From contig JAZGVH010000002.1 of the NCBI GenBank assembly GCA_039889245.1, positions 4,154,001 through 4,218,000 of the forward strand: a DNA stretch of 64,000 bases, in the 5' to 3' direction. Source of the DNA: Dermatophilaceae bacterium Soc4.6 (GTDB lineage: Bacteria; Actinomycetota; Actinomycetes; Actinomycetales; Dermatophilaceae). Numbering within the stretch: position 1 is the first letter of the stretch; every line of letters starts with the position of its first letter. A model generated the notes under the pieces. That model searched no databases, was not told the DNA's origin, and worked only from the letters and a program-made list of their open reading frames with translations. Positions 54,467 through 63,001 of the stretch are shown here, one piece after another. A program made the translations under genes and the position numbers.

Positions 54467-55273
54467 TCAGCGCTGGGTGGGGTCCCAGGAGGTGGCGGCG
54501 CTCTGCCGGTCGTACGGGTCGCTGCTCGTGGTGTCCGCGGACTGGTAGGCGTTCTGCGCCTTGTCCTTGGCAGCGGCGGCCTGTTCCTTGATGCTGGGGG
54601 CGTTGGCGACCTGTTCCTTGACCTTGGGGGCTTCTTCCTCGGCCTTGGTCAGGTAGGTCTCCCACCGGGTCTGCATGGGCTTGATCAGGCCGCCGCCGAC
54701 ACCGACGATCAGGACACCGGCGAGGGTGGCGAGGACGGCGATCAGGACGGGGGTGGTGACCGTGGTCGCGATGCCGACCTGGTTGAGGGCGGCGATGACG
54801 CCGAGCCCAAGGATGAAGACCGCGGCAATGTTGGCCAGGGTCTTGCCGTAGGACAGGCCACCGAGGCTGCCCTGGATGAGGGTCTTGGCGGCGGCCGCGA
54901 CCGCGGAGGCAACGACGACGATGATGATGGCGACGAAGACCTGCGGCAGGAACGCGATGATCGCCGCGAGGAGGTCGCTGATCGGGTTGGGTCCGAACGC
55001 GGAGAACGCGAGCTGGAGGGTGAAGAGCATGACGGCGTAGTAGACGAGCTTGGCGAGGATGTCGCTGGGGTCGTACTCGCTCTTCTCCAGGGCCTTGCCC
55101 ACCCCACCTCGCTCGATGGCCCGGTCGAAGCCGACACGCGCCAGGATCGCCGCGACCGCCTTTGACAGGACCTTGGCGACGATGACGCCGATGATGAGGA
55201 TGACCGCGAACAGGACCAGCTTCGGGACGAAGGTGGCAATGGCGGTCAAGGCACTGGTCAGTGCTTCTTGCAT
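54467..55273 (-). CDS. Mechanosensitive-channel-like TM-helix repeat protein
   Basis: A 268-residue membrane protein with about five helices. Repeats of the PF05552 TM-helix type (LVLFAVILIIGVIVAKVLSKAVAAILARVGFD; FLPQVFVAIIIVVVASAVAAAAKTLI) are followed by NIAAVFILGLGVIAALNQVGIAT. These resemble CmpX-type proteins that lack the MscS beta domain. ATG 55273. The C-terminus is a charged, cytoplasmic-looking tail. Confidence 0.75.
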   Translation of the reverse strand: MQEALTSALTAIATFVPKLVLFAVILIIGVIVAKVLSKAVAAILARVGFDRAIERGGVGKALEKSEYDPSDILAKLVYYAVMLFTLQLAFSAFGPNPISDLLAAIIAFLPQVFVAIIIVVVASAVAAAAKTLIQGSLGGLSYGKTLANIAAVFILGLGVIAALNQVGIATTVTTPVLIAVLATLAGVLIVGVGGGLIKPMQTRWETYLTKAEEEAPKVKEQVANAPSIKEQAAAAKDKAQNAYQSADTTSSDPYDRQSAATSWDPTQR

Positions 55274-55530
55274 GAGGAACTCGCTTTCGATGGAGTGGCG
55301 GATCAACGCCTGAGGGGTGGGACGGTACGAGACCAGCCCTGTCCCTGGCTGGGCCTTGGGCCTAACGGCATAAGGGCATGACGATTCGACACAGGTCACG
55401 GTCATGACGGCGTAACTACGACCGGCCTTCGCCGGCTCGTCAGAGCCGGACGCAGTGCCGACGGGTGTCGGCGTGAGGCGGGGAGTGAAGCCGTGGGCTG
55501 GACTTCGGTGTGAAGGTTCTGGCGGGAGGT

Positions 55531-55562
55531 ACCCGCCGGCGAGGGCGACCTCGCCGGCGGGT
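55531..55562 (-). terminator. 14-bp GNRA-loop hairpin after the GlsB gene
   Basis: ACCCGCCGGCGAGG (55531-55544) and CCTCGCCGGCGGGT (55549-55562) with loop GCGA, 20 nt beyond the stop at 55583 on the minus strand. A strong terminator-like stem without a T tract. Confidence 0.7.
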
Positions 55563-55582
55563 GCTCCGAGTGGCTGGTGCGT

Positions 55583-55846
55583 TTAGCGGATCTTGCCGCC
55601 ACGGCCGGCGTAGAGGGAGACGCCGACGGCGGCGAGGACGACCTGGATGACAAGCTTGATCCAGTCGATCCCGTTGGTGTCGGCGACTCCAAGGAGTCGG
55701 GCGATAAAGGTGCCGATCAGGGCAGCGACGATGCCGATGATGATGGTGACGAGGATGCTGATGTGCTGCTTGCCTCGCACCAGGAGGCGGCCGAGGGCGC
55801 CGATGACAGCGCCGACGATGATGGCGCTAATGATGCCGGAGATCAC
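55583..55846 (-). CDS. GlsB/YeaQ/YmgE-family stress membrane protein
   Basis: An 87-residue three-helix membrane protein: IISAIIVGAVIGALGRLLVRGKQHIS, then TIIIGIVAALIGTFIARLLG, and a final helix. It is a transglycosylase-associated (GlsB) family member. GTG 55846 follows AAGGAGT. Relatives are part of stress regulons. Confidence 0.83.
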   Translation of the reverse strand: MISGIISAIIVGAVIGALGRLLVRGKQHISILVTIIIGIVAALIGTFIARLLGVADTNGIDWIKLVIQVVLAAVGVSLYAGRGGKIR

Positions 55847-55971
55847 GAGGTGACTCCTTTCGTGGTGAGAGCGGGAAGGCCCGGAGACAGACTTAAGCCG
55901 GTCACGCCCGCGCACCATCCCCTTTACCCGGGCCCGACGGTTGTCACGCCGGGGCCGGGGGAGAGGTTAGG

Positions 55972-56145
55972 TCAGCCCTTGAAGACGTCCCTGACGTTCT
56001 CGCCGGCCTTCTTGGCGTCGGCCTTGGTCTGGTCGGTCTGGCCCTCGGTCTCCAGGTGCTCGTTGTCGGTGACCTTGCCGGCGGCCTCCTTGGCCTTGCC
56101 CGTGAGGTCCTCGGCGGCGTTCTTGATCTTGTCTGCTGCGCTCAT
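55972..56145 (-). CDS. CsbD-family stress protein
   Basis: A 57-residue hydrophilic helix-rich protein: MSAADKIKNAAEDLTGKAK, then EAAGKVTDNEHLETEGQTDQ and TKADAKKAGENVRDVFKG. This is the CsbD pattern (sigma-B-controlled in Bacillus). ATG 56145 follows AAGGAA. It is transcribed apart from GlsB by about 125 nt. Confidence 0.88.
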   Translation of the reverse strand: MSAADKIKNAAEDLTGKAKEAAGKVTDNEHLETEGQTDQTKADAKKAGENVRDVFKG

Positions 56146-56220
56146 GACGGATGCTTCCTTTTCTGGTGCAGGTGTGTCTGATGGGTTGACGCTCGTGGGT
56201 GACCACGATGGTTTCGCGGG

Positions 56221-56802
56221 TCAGGTGACCCGGGCGAGCGCGTGGTCGCGGCGGGCAACGGTTAGGTTGACCTGGCAGACGAGGTCGTTGCGTTGCAGGA
56301 CCTGACCGAGCTGGGCCGAGACCCGGTCGGCGGCGGCAGCCACGACTGCCAGGTCAGCCTGCTGCTCGACGGTCGCGTTGATCCGGGCGACGAGCTGGCC
56401 GCGTCCTTCCTGGATGCTGCCGCGGGCGGATCGGATCCCGGGGGTCTGCTCAAGGGACTCGGCCGCGGCTTTCGCGACGGGTCGAACTTCGGCCGTGAGG
56501 GTGCCCTGGCTGGTGGAGCCGGGCAGCTTCAGTTGGCTGACGCCACGGCTGGGGAGGTGAGCGAACAGCCACCGCAGCCCGAGCAGGATCAGGAGAACAC
56601 CCGCAACCCCGACCGCCCACGGCCACCACCGCTGTCTCGTCAGATCAGAGACGCGCCCGCTGTGGAGTTGCGCGGGGACGGCGGGGAACCAGGTGGTCAG
56701 GGTTCCTTGCCACCACAGGGCGGCGGCTGCGCCGAGGGCGAGAAGGATGAGGCCGACAAGGAAAGCCGCGAGCCGGTTCGTGATGATGGTGGCGCGGCTC
56801 AT
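56221..56802 (-). CDS. AmaP-like Asp23-anchor membrane protein
   Basis: A 193-residue protein. Two helices are at the N-terminus (FLVGLILLALGAAAALWW; WWPWAVGVAGVLLILLGLRWLFA). The C-terminal domain (LVARINATVEQQADLAVVAAAADRVSAQLGQVL) has an Asp23-like pattern. In Staphylococcus, AmaP ties Asp23 to the membrane. Its ATG overlaps the upstream DUF6286 stop (56799-56802). Confidence 0.65.
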   Translation of the reverse strand: MSRATIITNRLAAFLVGLILLALGAAAALWWQGTLTTWFPAVPAQLHSGRVSDLTRQRWWPWAVGVAGVLLILLGLRWLFAHLPSRGVSQLKLPGSTSQGTLTAEVRPVAKAAAESLEQTPGIRSARGSIQEGRGQLVARINATVEQQADLAVVAAAADRVSAQLGQVLQRNDLVCQVNLTVARRDHALARVT

Positions 56803-57449
56803 CGCTGACCGCCCTGGGTGCGGACGGTGATGCGTAGCGGCTTCTGGAGTGCCGACAGGCGTTGGGCGACAGCGCTTCTGACGGCGTCGGCCACCCGGTT
56901 CTGCTCGGCGGTGTCATCTGCGGTGGTGGTCGTGATGCGCAGGGTGACCTTGGTGCGGGAGGCGGAGGCGTGTGCGTCCCGGACGCCGTCGACGTCGTCG
57001 GCGGCGGCCGCCGCGAGACGGGCCACGTCACGTGGGCGCAGGAACACGCCGGTGGCGGCCTGGAGCGCGACGGCGGTGCGGGGGCGGGGCTTGACGGCGG
57101 TCAGGACCAACCACAGCCCGACCAAGGCGACCACGATCCCGACGGGCAGCATCCACAGCGCCGGGCTCAGCCCGTCGACCGCCGTGACAGCACTCGTCAG
57201 CCACGACCGGCCCTTGAGGGCTCCCGCGGCCACCAGGGCGGTCTGGGCGCCCACGACGCCGGCGGCAATGACCAGCAGCGCCAAGACGATCCCGACGAGA
57301 CTGATCACGCCCGGGCCGACCGGGGTCTTCGCTGCGGCCATGGGCTTCAGGTCCGCCCGCCGCAGTGTGACGTCCCCGGCGGTGGGCGCTGCAGCGGCGT
57401 CGTCGATCGTCACTGTGTTCGCAGACGGGCCAGGTGCGGTGCGGCTCAT
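56799..57449 (-). CDS. DUF6286-family membrane protein
   Basis: A 216-residue protein with two transmembrane helices (VISLVGIVLALLVIAAGVVGAQ; ALWMLPVGIVVALVGLWLVL). Between the last helix and the C-terminus is a beta-alpha domain (FLRPRDVARLAAAAADDVDGV...SRTKVTLRITTT) like Asp23-linked proteins. Overlaps both neighbours by 4 nt. It is the standard companion of actinobacterial Asp23 genes. Confidence 0.75.
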   Translation of the reverse strand: MSRTAPGPSANTVTIDDAAAAPTAGDVTLRRADLKPMAAAKTPVGPGVISLVGIVLALLVIAAGVVGAQTALVAAGALKGRSWLTSAVTAVDGLSPALWMLPVGIVVALVGLWLVLTAVKPRPRTAVALQAATGVFLRPRDVARLAAAAADDVDGVRDAHASASRTKVTLRITTTTADDTAEQNRVADAVRSAVAQRLSALQKPLRITVRTQGGQR

Positions 57450-57856
57450 TCGACTCTCCTGGGGGGTGTGTCCGGTGCGGGGTGGACGACGTTGGCGGCC
57501 GTGACGTCGACGGTGTCGACCCTTAGCCCCGTCAGTTCGCCGACACGGGCCATGACGGTGTCCCGCACCTGCCCGCAGACGTCGGCCAGCGGATGGGGCC
57601 ACGCGACCGCGATGTCGAGACGCAGACCAGCACGACCCCCGGCGACGTCGGCATTAGCCTTGGGGTAGCGACGACCCAACACCTTCTCCAGGCCAGCCCC
57701 GGCCGGTTCAACCCCCTCCACGTCGGCCGCAGCCCGGACCGCGATGTGCTCGACCACCGCCCGAGCGATGACGGTGCGCCCCCGCTCGCTGGGCTCGGCC
57801 AACGCTGACCGGACGACCCCTCTTGCCTGGTCTGCGGCGAAGGACCTGTCAGTCAC
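57446..57856 (-). CDS. Asp23/Gls24-family protein
   Basis: A 136-residue Asp23-like protein: TVIARAVVEHIAVRAAADVEGVEP, then LRLDIAVAWPHPLADVCGQVRDTVMARVGELTGLRVDTVDVTAANV. GTG 57856 is inside the end of the previous small membrane gene (8-nt overlap). Second of three Asp23-type genes in this operon. Confidence 0.78.
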   Translation of the reverse strand: MTDRSFAADQARGVVRSALAEPSERGRTVIARAVVEHIAVRAAADVEGVEPAGAGLEKVLGRRYPKANADVAGGRAGLRLDIAVAWPHPLADVCGQVRDTVMARVGELTGLRVDTVDVTAANVVHPAPDTPPRRVE

Positions 57857-58025
57857 GCTGACGCCCGAGGAGCTTGCTCAGGTCCAGCTCACCGTCGTAG
57901 TGGCCGCCTACGAGGTAACCAATGACGCCGAGGACCAGGGCAATGAGGAAGCCACCGAAGCCGCCCACAGCGGCGGCGATTCCGAGCAGCAGACCGGCCA
58001 ACAAACCAATGGTCGAGGTGGTCAT
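57849..58025 (-). CDS. Small DUF2273-like membrane protein
   Basis: A 58-residue protein with two hydrophobic helices (TIGLLAGLLLGIAAAVGGFGGF and LIALVLGVIGYLVGGHYDGEL), then a short charged tail. Small membrane proteins of this sort (DUF2273) accompany asp23-amaP clusters. ATG 58025 follows AAGGAGA. Confidence 0.75.
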   Translation of the reverse strand: MTTSTIGLLAGLLLGIAAAVGGFGGFLIALVLGVIGYLVGGHYDGELDLSKLLGRQRD

Positions 58026-58180
58026 CGTGTCTCCTTCAAGACGAAACTTCACAAACGGTGGGTGCAGGACTGGGGGACGCATAGCGATACTGCGGGCTGT
58101 GCAGCGGAACCCCGGTTCTGCCGCCAAACCCCCCAGGGTTGGCGGATCCGGATCCGGTACCTACAGCTGGTCGAAAGTCG

Positions 58181-58543
58181 CTACGCCTCAGGCTCTCTGG
58201 CGGACCGGGGGGCGACAACGTCCTCCACGGTGATGTCGACACGCGTCGTCACCAGGGCCGCGACGACGCGTCGGACCTCCTCTGCAGTGGGCAAGACGGG
58301 TGCACCCCAGATAAGGGTGAGGTGGACCTCGGTCACGTCCTCCCGGATCCGGACCCCGTTCACCCGCCGACCAGGAAGATAAGTCGCGACTTCCCCGAAC
58401 ACCCCGGTATGCAGGTCCGCTACCCCAGGCACCGACCGGGCCGCCGCCGCGACGGCATCAGCAAGCTCACCAAGGCTTGAGCTTGCGATACGCCCTACCG
58501 GCGTATTATCCGTTCCGGCGGCATTGCGGGGGGAGTCGGTCAC
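58181..58543 (-). CDS. Asp23-related protein
   Basis: A 120-residue protein: ELADAVAAAARSVPGVADLHTGVFGEVATYLPGRRVNGVRIREDVTEVHLTLIWGAPVLPTAEEVRRVVAALVTTRVDITVEDV. This is the minimal Asp23 fold. Overlaps the preceding gene by four bases. Confidence 0.75.
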   Translation of the reverse strand: MTDSPRNAAGTDNTPVGRIASSSLGELADAVAAAARSVPGVADLHTGVFGEVATYLPGRRVNGVRIREDVTEVHLTLIWGAPVLPTAEEVRRVVAALVTTRVDITVEDVVAPRSAREPEA

Positions 58544-59034
58544 TGGACCCGCGGCGCCTTGCCCGAGTCCTTGTCATCCGGGTCGTCCTGGTCGTCATCG
58601 GACTCGACGTAGATGTCCTGAACGGTGATGTTGACCTCGCTGACCTCTAGGCCAGTCATCCGCTCGATCGAGGCAATGACGTTGCGGCGGATACCGGCAG
58701 CGAGGTCGGCGATGGCCACGCCGTACTCGGCGATCAGCTCCAGGTCGACAGCGGCCTGGCGTTCGCCCACCTCTACCGAGACACCCTGACTGTGGTTGGT
58801 CCGCCCGCCGGGGATGCGCTCCATCAGGGATCCGACAGCACGGGCGGCGCCGCCACCAAGAGCGTGGACACCGGAGACCTCACGAGCGGCGATGCCAGCG
58901 ATCTTCGAGACCACCGTGTCCGCGATCGTCGTCTTGCCCTGGCTGGTCACCAGTGACTGGTCACCGCCGGCGCTGGACGGCGGCTTCGCCACATCGGTGG
59001 ACGGCTTGCTCATGCTGGTGCTGGTGTCCGACAC
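58540..59034 (-). CDS. Asp23/Gls24-family envelope stress response protein (first gene of the run)
   Basis: A 164-residue protein. The Asp23 core reads TTIADTVVSKIAGIAAREVSGVHALGGG, then SQGVSVEVGERQAAVDLELIAEYGVAIADLAAGIRRNVIASIERMTGLEVSEVNITVQDIYV. The acidic C-terminus (SDDDQDDPDDKD) is unusual. GTG 59034 follows AAAGGAG. A Crp/FNR-type site lies about 135 nt upstream. Confidence 0.87.
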   Translation of the reverse strand: MSDTSTSMSKPSTDVAKPPSSAGGDQSLVTSQGKTTIADTVVSKIAGIAAREVSGVHALGGGAARAVGSLMERIPGGRTNHSQGVSVEVGERQAAVDLELIAEYGVAIADLAAGIRRNVIASIERMTGLEVSEVNITVQDIYVESDDDQDDPDDKDSGKAPRVQ

Positions 59035-59168
59035 GAAGATCGACTCCTTTTTAGAGGAAAACTGAGGTGTGTGGGGTGGGGATGTGAGAACTCGCAACGA
59101 GCGAACGACAACCCGGGACCCTCGGGGAGTTAGATGCCGGTCAGATCGAAGTGTCACGCCACACACGT

Positions 59169-59184
59169 TGTGATCTGGGTCACA
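59169..59184. promoter_or_regulatory. Exact Crp/FNR-type palindrome upstream of the Asp23 run
   Basis: TGTGATCTGGGTCACA fits TGTGA-N6-TCACA, the consensus of Crp and of actinobacterial GlxR/Crp regulators, without mismatch. The centre is 142 nt before GTG 59034. The same site is about 360 nt before the divergent TetR gene. Whether it acts on either is unknown. Confidence 0.6.
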
Positions 59185-59538
59185 TTCGCCGACACTCGCT
59201 GCCCCAACCCGCTGGGTAACCCCTTCGACTGTCCCACCAAGCACCCCAAGGAACAACGGCTGGTCTAGAGCAGAGATGTACGCTGCCGTAGCTGCCCAAG
59301 GTGTGAGGCGACGCCGGGGTCGAGGGCTGGGGTCGACGATCCGGCAGTGGCCGAGGCGCAAGCCAGTGAGCAGAGAATCTGGACTGGCGGCCGGCAGGCG
59401 CTGGCAATAGGAAGGCTTGACCAACTGATGCCCGATCGCAGCTGAGGTCACGGCCAAGGGTGGTGGCGAGGTGCTGTGACTCGGCGAAGGTGAGCCCGTC
59501 CCAATGCTATTCACGATGCCGGCTATCGGCCAGACAGG
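59185..59538. other. Divergent intergenic region between the Asp23 operon and tetR
   Basis: About 350 nt with no gene recognised. Open frames on either strand have no family resemblance. A TetR operator was looked for by eye; no clear palindrome was identified. Confidence 0.35.
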
Positions 59539-60390
59539 ATGGGCGGACTTGTTCAATACACCCATTCGGCCACAGACTCGAGCTCCCACCACCCGTCCGA
59601 CACCCAGGACGTCATCCCCCCGAAGGCCTCACGAACGCCATCTGCCTCGACCGCGACACCGAGGACGGCCTCGGGGCCCAGGGCAGCGTCCCAGCAGCCG
59701 CTGACCCGCGCCCTGATCATCGAGTCCGCCATCGCGATGATCGACGACAGCGCAGGCCTCGACACCCTGACGATGAGGTCGCTGGGCGCCCACCTGGGGG
59801 TGGAGGCGATGGCGTTGTACCGGTACATCGCCGGACGTGAGGACCTGCTCGAGTCCATCGTCGACACGCTGGTAGAGCAGATCCACGTCCGGCCGGACGA
59901 GCCCCTTCACGGCCAGCCCGCGTTGACCGACGAGTGGCAGGGGCTGCTGCAGTGGACTGCTCACTGCGTACGGCAGATCGCGATCGACCACTCCGCGATC
60001 TTTCCGCTCATCGCGACCCGGCACCCAGCGGCGCCGTGGCTGCGTCCGCCGTTGCGAAGCCTGCGCGTGGTCGAGGACCTCCTCGAGGGGCTGATCGCGT
60101 GTGGCTTCAGCGACCGTCAGGCCGTGCAGACGTACCGGGTGTTCTCCAGCTTCCTGCTCGGGCATCTCCTGCTCGAAGCGGCCACCCGCGGCGCGTCAAC
60201 CGCACCGGCAGAAGAGCCCCTCGACGAGGGTGACGCCGACGTCGCGCCACCCAGCGAGGACGTCGAGGTCTCGGACTTCCCCACGATCGCCCGGACCGCC
60301 ACGATGCTGGCCGAGGACCACACCCAAGAGGAGTTCGAGAGCGCCTTGGAGGCCCTCCTGGATCGGCTCGACCGCGAATTGTCCCAGTGA
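59539..60390 (+). CDS. TetR-family transcriptional regulator
   Basis: A 283-residue repressor. A ~50-residue Ser/Pro-rich N-terminus precedes the HTH LIIESAIAMIDDSAGLDTLTMRSLGAHLGVEAMALYRYIAGREDLLESIVD. The C-terminal ligand domain has the TetR-C (tetracycline-repressor-like) pattern. A later start near residue 50 would also be reasonable. Target genes may be in the divergent stress run (inference). Confidence 0.85.
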   Translation: MGGLVQYTHSATDSSSHHPSDTQDVIPPKASRTPSASTATPRTASGPRAASQQPLTRALIIESAIAMIDDSAGLDTLTMRSLGAHLGVEAMALYRYIAGREDLLESIVDTLVEQIHVRPDEPLHGQPALTDEWQGLLQWTAHCVRQIAIDHSAIFPLIATRHPAAPWLRPPLRSLRVVEDLLEGLIACGFSDRQAVQTYRVFSSFLLGHLLLEAATRGASTAPAEEPLDEGDADVAPPSEDVEVSDFPTIARTATMLAEDHTQEEFESALEALLDRLDRELSQ

Positions 60391-60628
60391 AGCAACGAGA
60401 TATGGCGGATATGTCCATCGGGCTGCGGTAAGTAGATCAGGTGCCCAAATGTGTTGCCGCGGCAGGCCGCTGTGGCGGCGGTCTGACGAGTGTCTCGTAC
60501 CGTGGGGGCATGGGGGGGCATGGGGCGTCCGCCATCTCCGTTCACCACTTAGAGGGTGCCGAAAATGTGCCCGAGCGACGAGTTCATATGCTTTCGCGTC
60601 AGGCCACGGTCCTGAGGGATACCGTTCC
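60391..60628. other. Short intergenic region
   Basis: 238 nt between convergent genes. No clear hairpin or gene seen. Confidence 0.3.
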
Positions 60629-61123
60629 TCAATGCTGGGGTTCGTCGGCCAGGTATCGTGCCAGTTCCTTGGCAGCGACGCCGAACACCCAGGCCAGGAG
60701 GAGAACGTCATCCACATACCCACCCGCTCGAAAGTCTGGGACGAGGTCATCGGGGGTCACCAAATAGTCAAGGCTGGCGACAAGGAGTCGTTCCCGCGTC
60801 GCGACGCCTGCACTGGGGGCGTCGCTGTTCATGGGATGGTCCACATGGGGGCTGTTGTGAGTCAATGCCGCCGCATTATCGAGACGATCGGCCTGGTCAC
60901 GAAGAAAGCGGACAGCCGCTGCGACTCGGTCTGCTATCGCTGCGAGCGGCCCGCTCGCCTGGTCCAGCGTGTCAACCAGGTCTGCCAGGGCACGAAGCTC
61001 ATCTGAGCTTTCGATGATGGTGACCGAGCGCTCTCGGGAGCGCAGAAAGGCGTGGCTTCGCACAATTTTGGTGACAGTGGGCGTGGGCGTGCGAGATAGA
61101 AGCGTCCAGGTCTGCTCGGCCAT
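60629..61123 (-). CDS. DUF1232-domain protein
   Basis: A 164-residue protein. The C-terminal ~45 residues, LLVASLDYLVTPDDLVPDFRAGGYVDDVLLLAWVFG, form the DUF1232 (YkvA-like) domain, with its P-D-x-x-P-D motif. The N-terminal part is helical and unlike known families. ATG 61123. Function unknown. Confidence 0.75.
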   Translation of the reverse strand: MAEQTWTLLSRTPTPTVTKIVRSHAFLRSRERSVTIIESSDELRALADLVDTLDQASGPLAAIADRVAAAVRFLRDQADRLDNAAALTHNSPHVDHPMNSDAPSAGVATRERLLVASLDYLVTPDDLVPDFRAGGYVDDVLLLAWVFGVAAKELARYLADEPQH

Positions 61124-61262
61124 GACTACCCACTCCCTCCAGTTGCGTCCACCATCGTCTCCCAGCACTATGCCAGCCCGCGACCGGCATCTGGGGGCTT
61201 AGGGGTCCCAGTCAGCTCAGCCTTGGCGCTGGCACCGTTCACCCCTAACGCGCGATCCCGGG

Positions 61263-61391
61263 GCCCTGTGCGTCAGGATCGGGTGAGACAGGTCGGGTGA
61301 TGTCCTTCCCCCGCACAGGGCGGTTAGTTGTGGAGCGTGATGACGATGACGACGGCGGATCTCGCCAGCGATGATGGGGTCATGGGACCTT
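61263..61391 (+). repeat. Approximately 125-bp inverted duplicate, copy B
   Basis: Same sequence as the reverse complement of 49442-49567, with about 10% difference. It includes arms GCCCTGTGCG (61263-61272) and CGCACAGGGC (61312-61321) and the istB-like start MTMTTADLASDDGVMG. The istB-like frame ends soon after at a stop (GGACCTTGA), so only the leader remains. Confidence 0.7.
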
Positions 61392-61419
61392 GAGGTGAAC
61401 GGCCCAAGCGGCGGATGTT

Positions 61420-61560
61420 ACGGCCGAGTACAAGGCGGGCATCGTGGCGGAGTAGGACGCCGCGGACCGCGGGCAGCGTGGTCAGATCCTGCGCCGGGAG
61501 GGGCTGTACTCCTCGCCCCGATCGGGGGGCGTCGGGCGCGGGACGCAGGCGCGCAGCAGG
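61420..61560 (+). pseudogene. IS3-family OrfA remnant
   Basis: TAEYKAGIVAE, an in-frame TAG, DAADRGQRGQILRREGLYSS, then a frame change to RRARDAGAQQG. This matches the N-terminal HTH region of IS3-type OrfA. A deleted T before 61420 would account for loss of its start frame. Confidence 0.65.
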
Positions 61561-61652
61561 GGGCTGCAGCCACGGCCGTCGCGGGCGAAGGTTGCCACGA
61601 ACGCCTCGTCACCGGACGAACGGCGCGACGGTTCGCGGCTCGGCGCGGGGAC

Positions 61653-62027
61653 CTACGCGCTCGGCCCCCCTGACGTGGTGGTGGCCGCAGTAGGTGAGGT
61701 CTGCCACGGCCAGCGGCCAGTGATCTCGAGCTCGAGAGAGAAGCTGAGGAAGGTGCGGATCGCCACGATCAGGGCCAGGACCAGGACGCTGCTCAGCGAG
61801 GGGGTGACGGCGACGGTGCGGATGATGTCGGCGGCGACCAGGAGCTCGAGCCCCAGCAGGATCGACCGACCCAGCTGCTGGCGAAATCTGCGGTACACGT
61901 CGGTGACGTGACGTCGGGCGCTGACCACCGCGCGTGCGGCGGCCAGCAATACCCCGATGACCATCATGCCCACGCCCGCCGTATCGATACCCTTGCCGAC
62001 GAGCTCGACGGCTTCGCTGAACTGCAC
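61653..62027 (-). CDS. DUF1622-family membrane protein
   Basis: A 124-residue protein of three helices: DTAGVGMMVIGVLLAAARAVVS, then LGRSILLGLELLVAADIIRTVAV and SVLVLALIVAIRTFLSFSLELEITGRWPW. DUF1622 proteins are of unknown function. GTG 62027 follows GGAGG. Confidence 0.83.
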   Translation of the reverse strand: MQFSEAVELVGKGIDTAGVGMMVIGVLLAAARAVVSARRHVTDVYRRFRQQLGRSILLGLELLVAADIIRTVAVTPSLSSVLVLALIVAIRTFLSFSLELEITGRWPWQTSPTAATTTSGGPSA

Positions 62028-62596
62028 GGTCCTGACCTCCCGGTGACGGACCAGTCTGGTCCTGCCAATCACAGGATCTCACCGCTGGGCTGTCGGCCTG
62101 TTCCACCCCCATCGGCACACGGAGAACACCGGGCGAAGGTCACCCCCTCCCCGCGGTCGGCAAAAGTGACGAGGCCCGGTCCGGGCTTGCGGCAGCGTCT
62201 CGCAGCGGGTCGTCGACGTAGAACTCAAGCTGGCCGTTGGGTTGGCTTATCACTGAAGCTCGTGGCGGCAGAATGACAGGGCCGCACACGCGGCGGATGG
62301 ACGCATGTCGCAGCGCGTGCTCACGCCGCGAACCCGGCCACGAGTTGGGTGCCTGGCCGTAGGCTCCTTGAGCATGGTGGATATCGAGAGCACTGTACGG
62401 GGATCGGCACCTCGAAGGATCACAGCGGTGGCCGCGCCTACGTCAGCAGGACACGCTCAACCGCTCGGATCACCGGACACCATTCTGCTGGACTCCACTC
62501 ATCATCAACCCGGTAGCCTCCGTGCACGGGCTCACCACCGCGGCAGAAGCCGCTTACCCGATGTCCACCAGGCGGGGTCAACCCCAGAACGGTAGG
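62028..62596. other. Intergenic region, no gene recognised
   Basis: About 570 nt between DUF1622 and the convergently placed secretion locus. Only short frames without family resemblance. No RNA or repeat noticed. Confidence 0.35.
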
Positions 62597-63001
62597 TCAG
62601 CAGGCGACTGAGGCCGTCACGCGGGCCGCGCTCGTCCAGTTGTTGTAGGTGGCGACCACGCGGAATGTGTAGCTGGCGCCTTTGGTGAGGCCGGTGAGGG
62701 TGGTGGTGGTCGTCGCCGCCGCCGTGGTCTTCGTGCTCGAGACCGGTGTCGAGGTGATCGAGTACCCAGTTGTGAAGGTACTGGGTGAGGCTGTCCAGGT
62801 GACGGTGGCGGTCGAGGTGGTCCCGCCCTGTGCGCAGGTGGCCGAGGCAGACCCTGGGGCCTGCAGGGTGGTGCTGGTGTAGGCCGTGGCGGTGGCGCTG
62901 GTGGTGCGGACCATGCTGGCGAAGGCGGGCGCGACCCCAAAGGCGCAGCACAGCACCGTGATAGAGGCTGCGGCGACGGAGCAGGTGGGTCGACAGGACA
63001 T
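62597..63001 (-). CDS. Secreted fibronectin-III-like small protein
   Basis: A 134-residue exported protein. A signal peptide (MSCRPTCSVAAASITVLCCAFGVAPAFA) precedes one Thr-rich beta domain: TATVTWTASPSTFTTGYSITST, then LTGLTKGASYTFRVVATYNNWTS, a fibronectin-III pattern. Its ATG overlaps the signal peptidase stop by one base (TGATG). It may be a substrate or partner of that peptidase (inference). Confidence 0.7.
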   Translation of the reverse strand: MSCRPTCSVAAASITVLCCAFGVAPAFASMVRTTSATATAYTSTTLQAPGSASATCAQGGTTSTATVTWTASPSTFTTGYSITSTPVSSTKTTAAATTTTTLTGLTKGASYTFRVVATYNNWTSAARVTASVAC

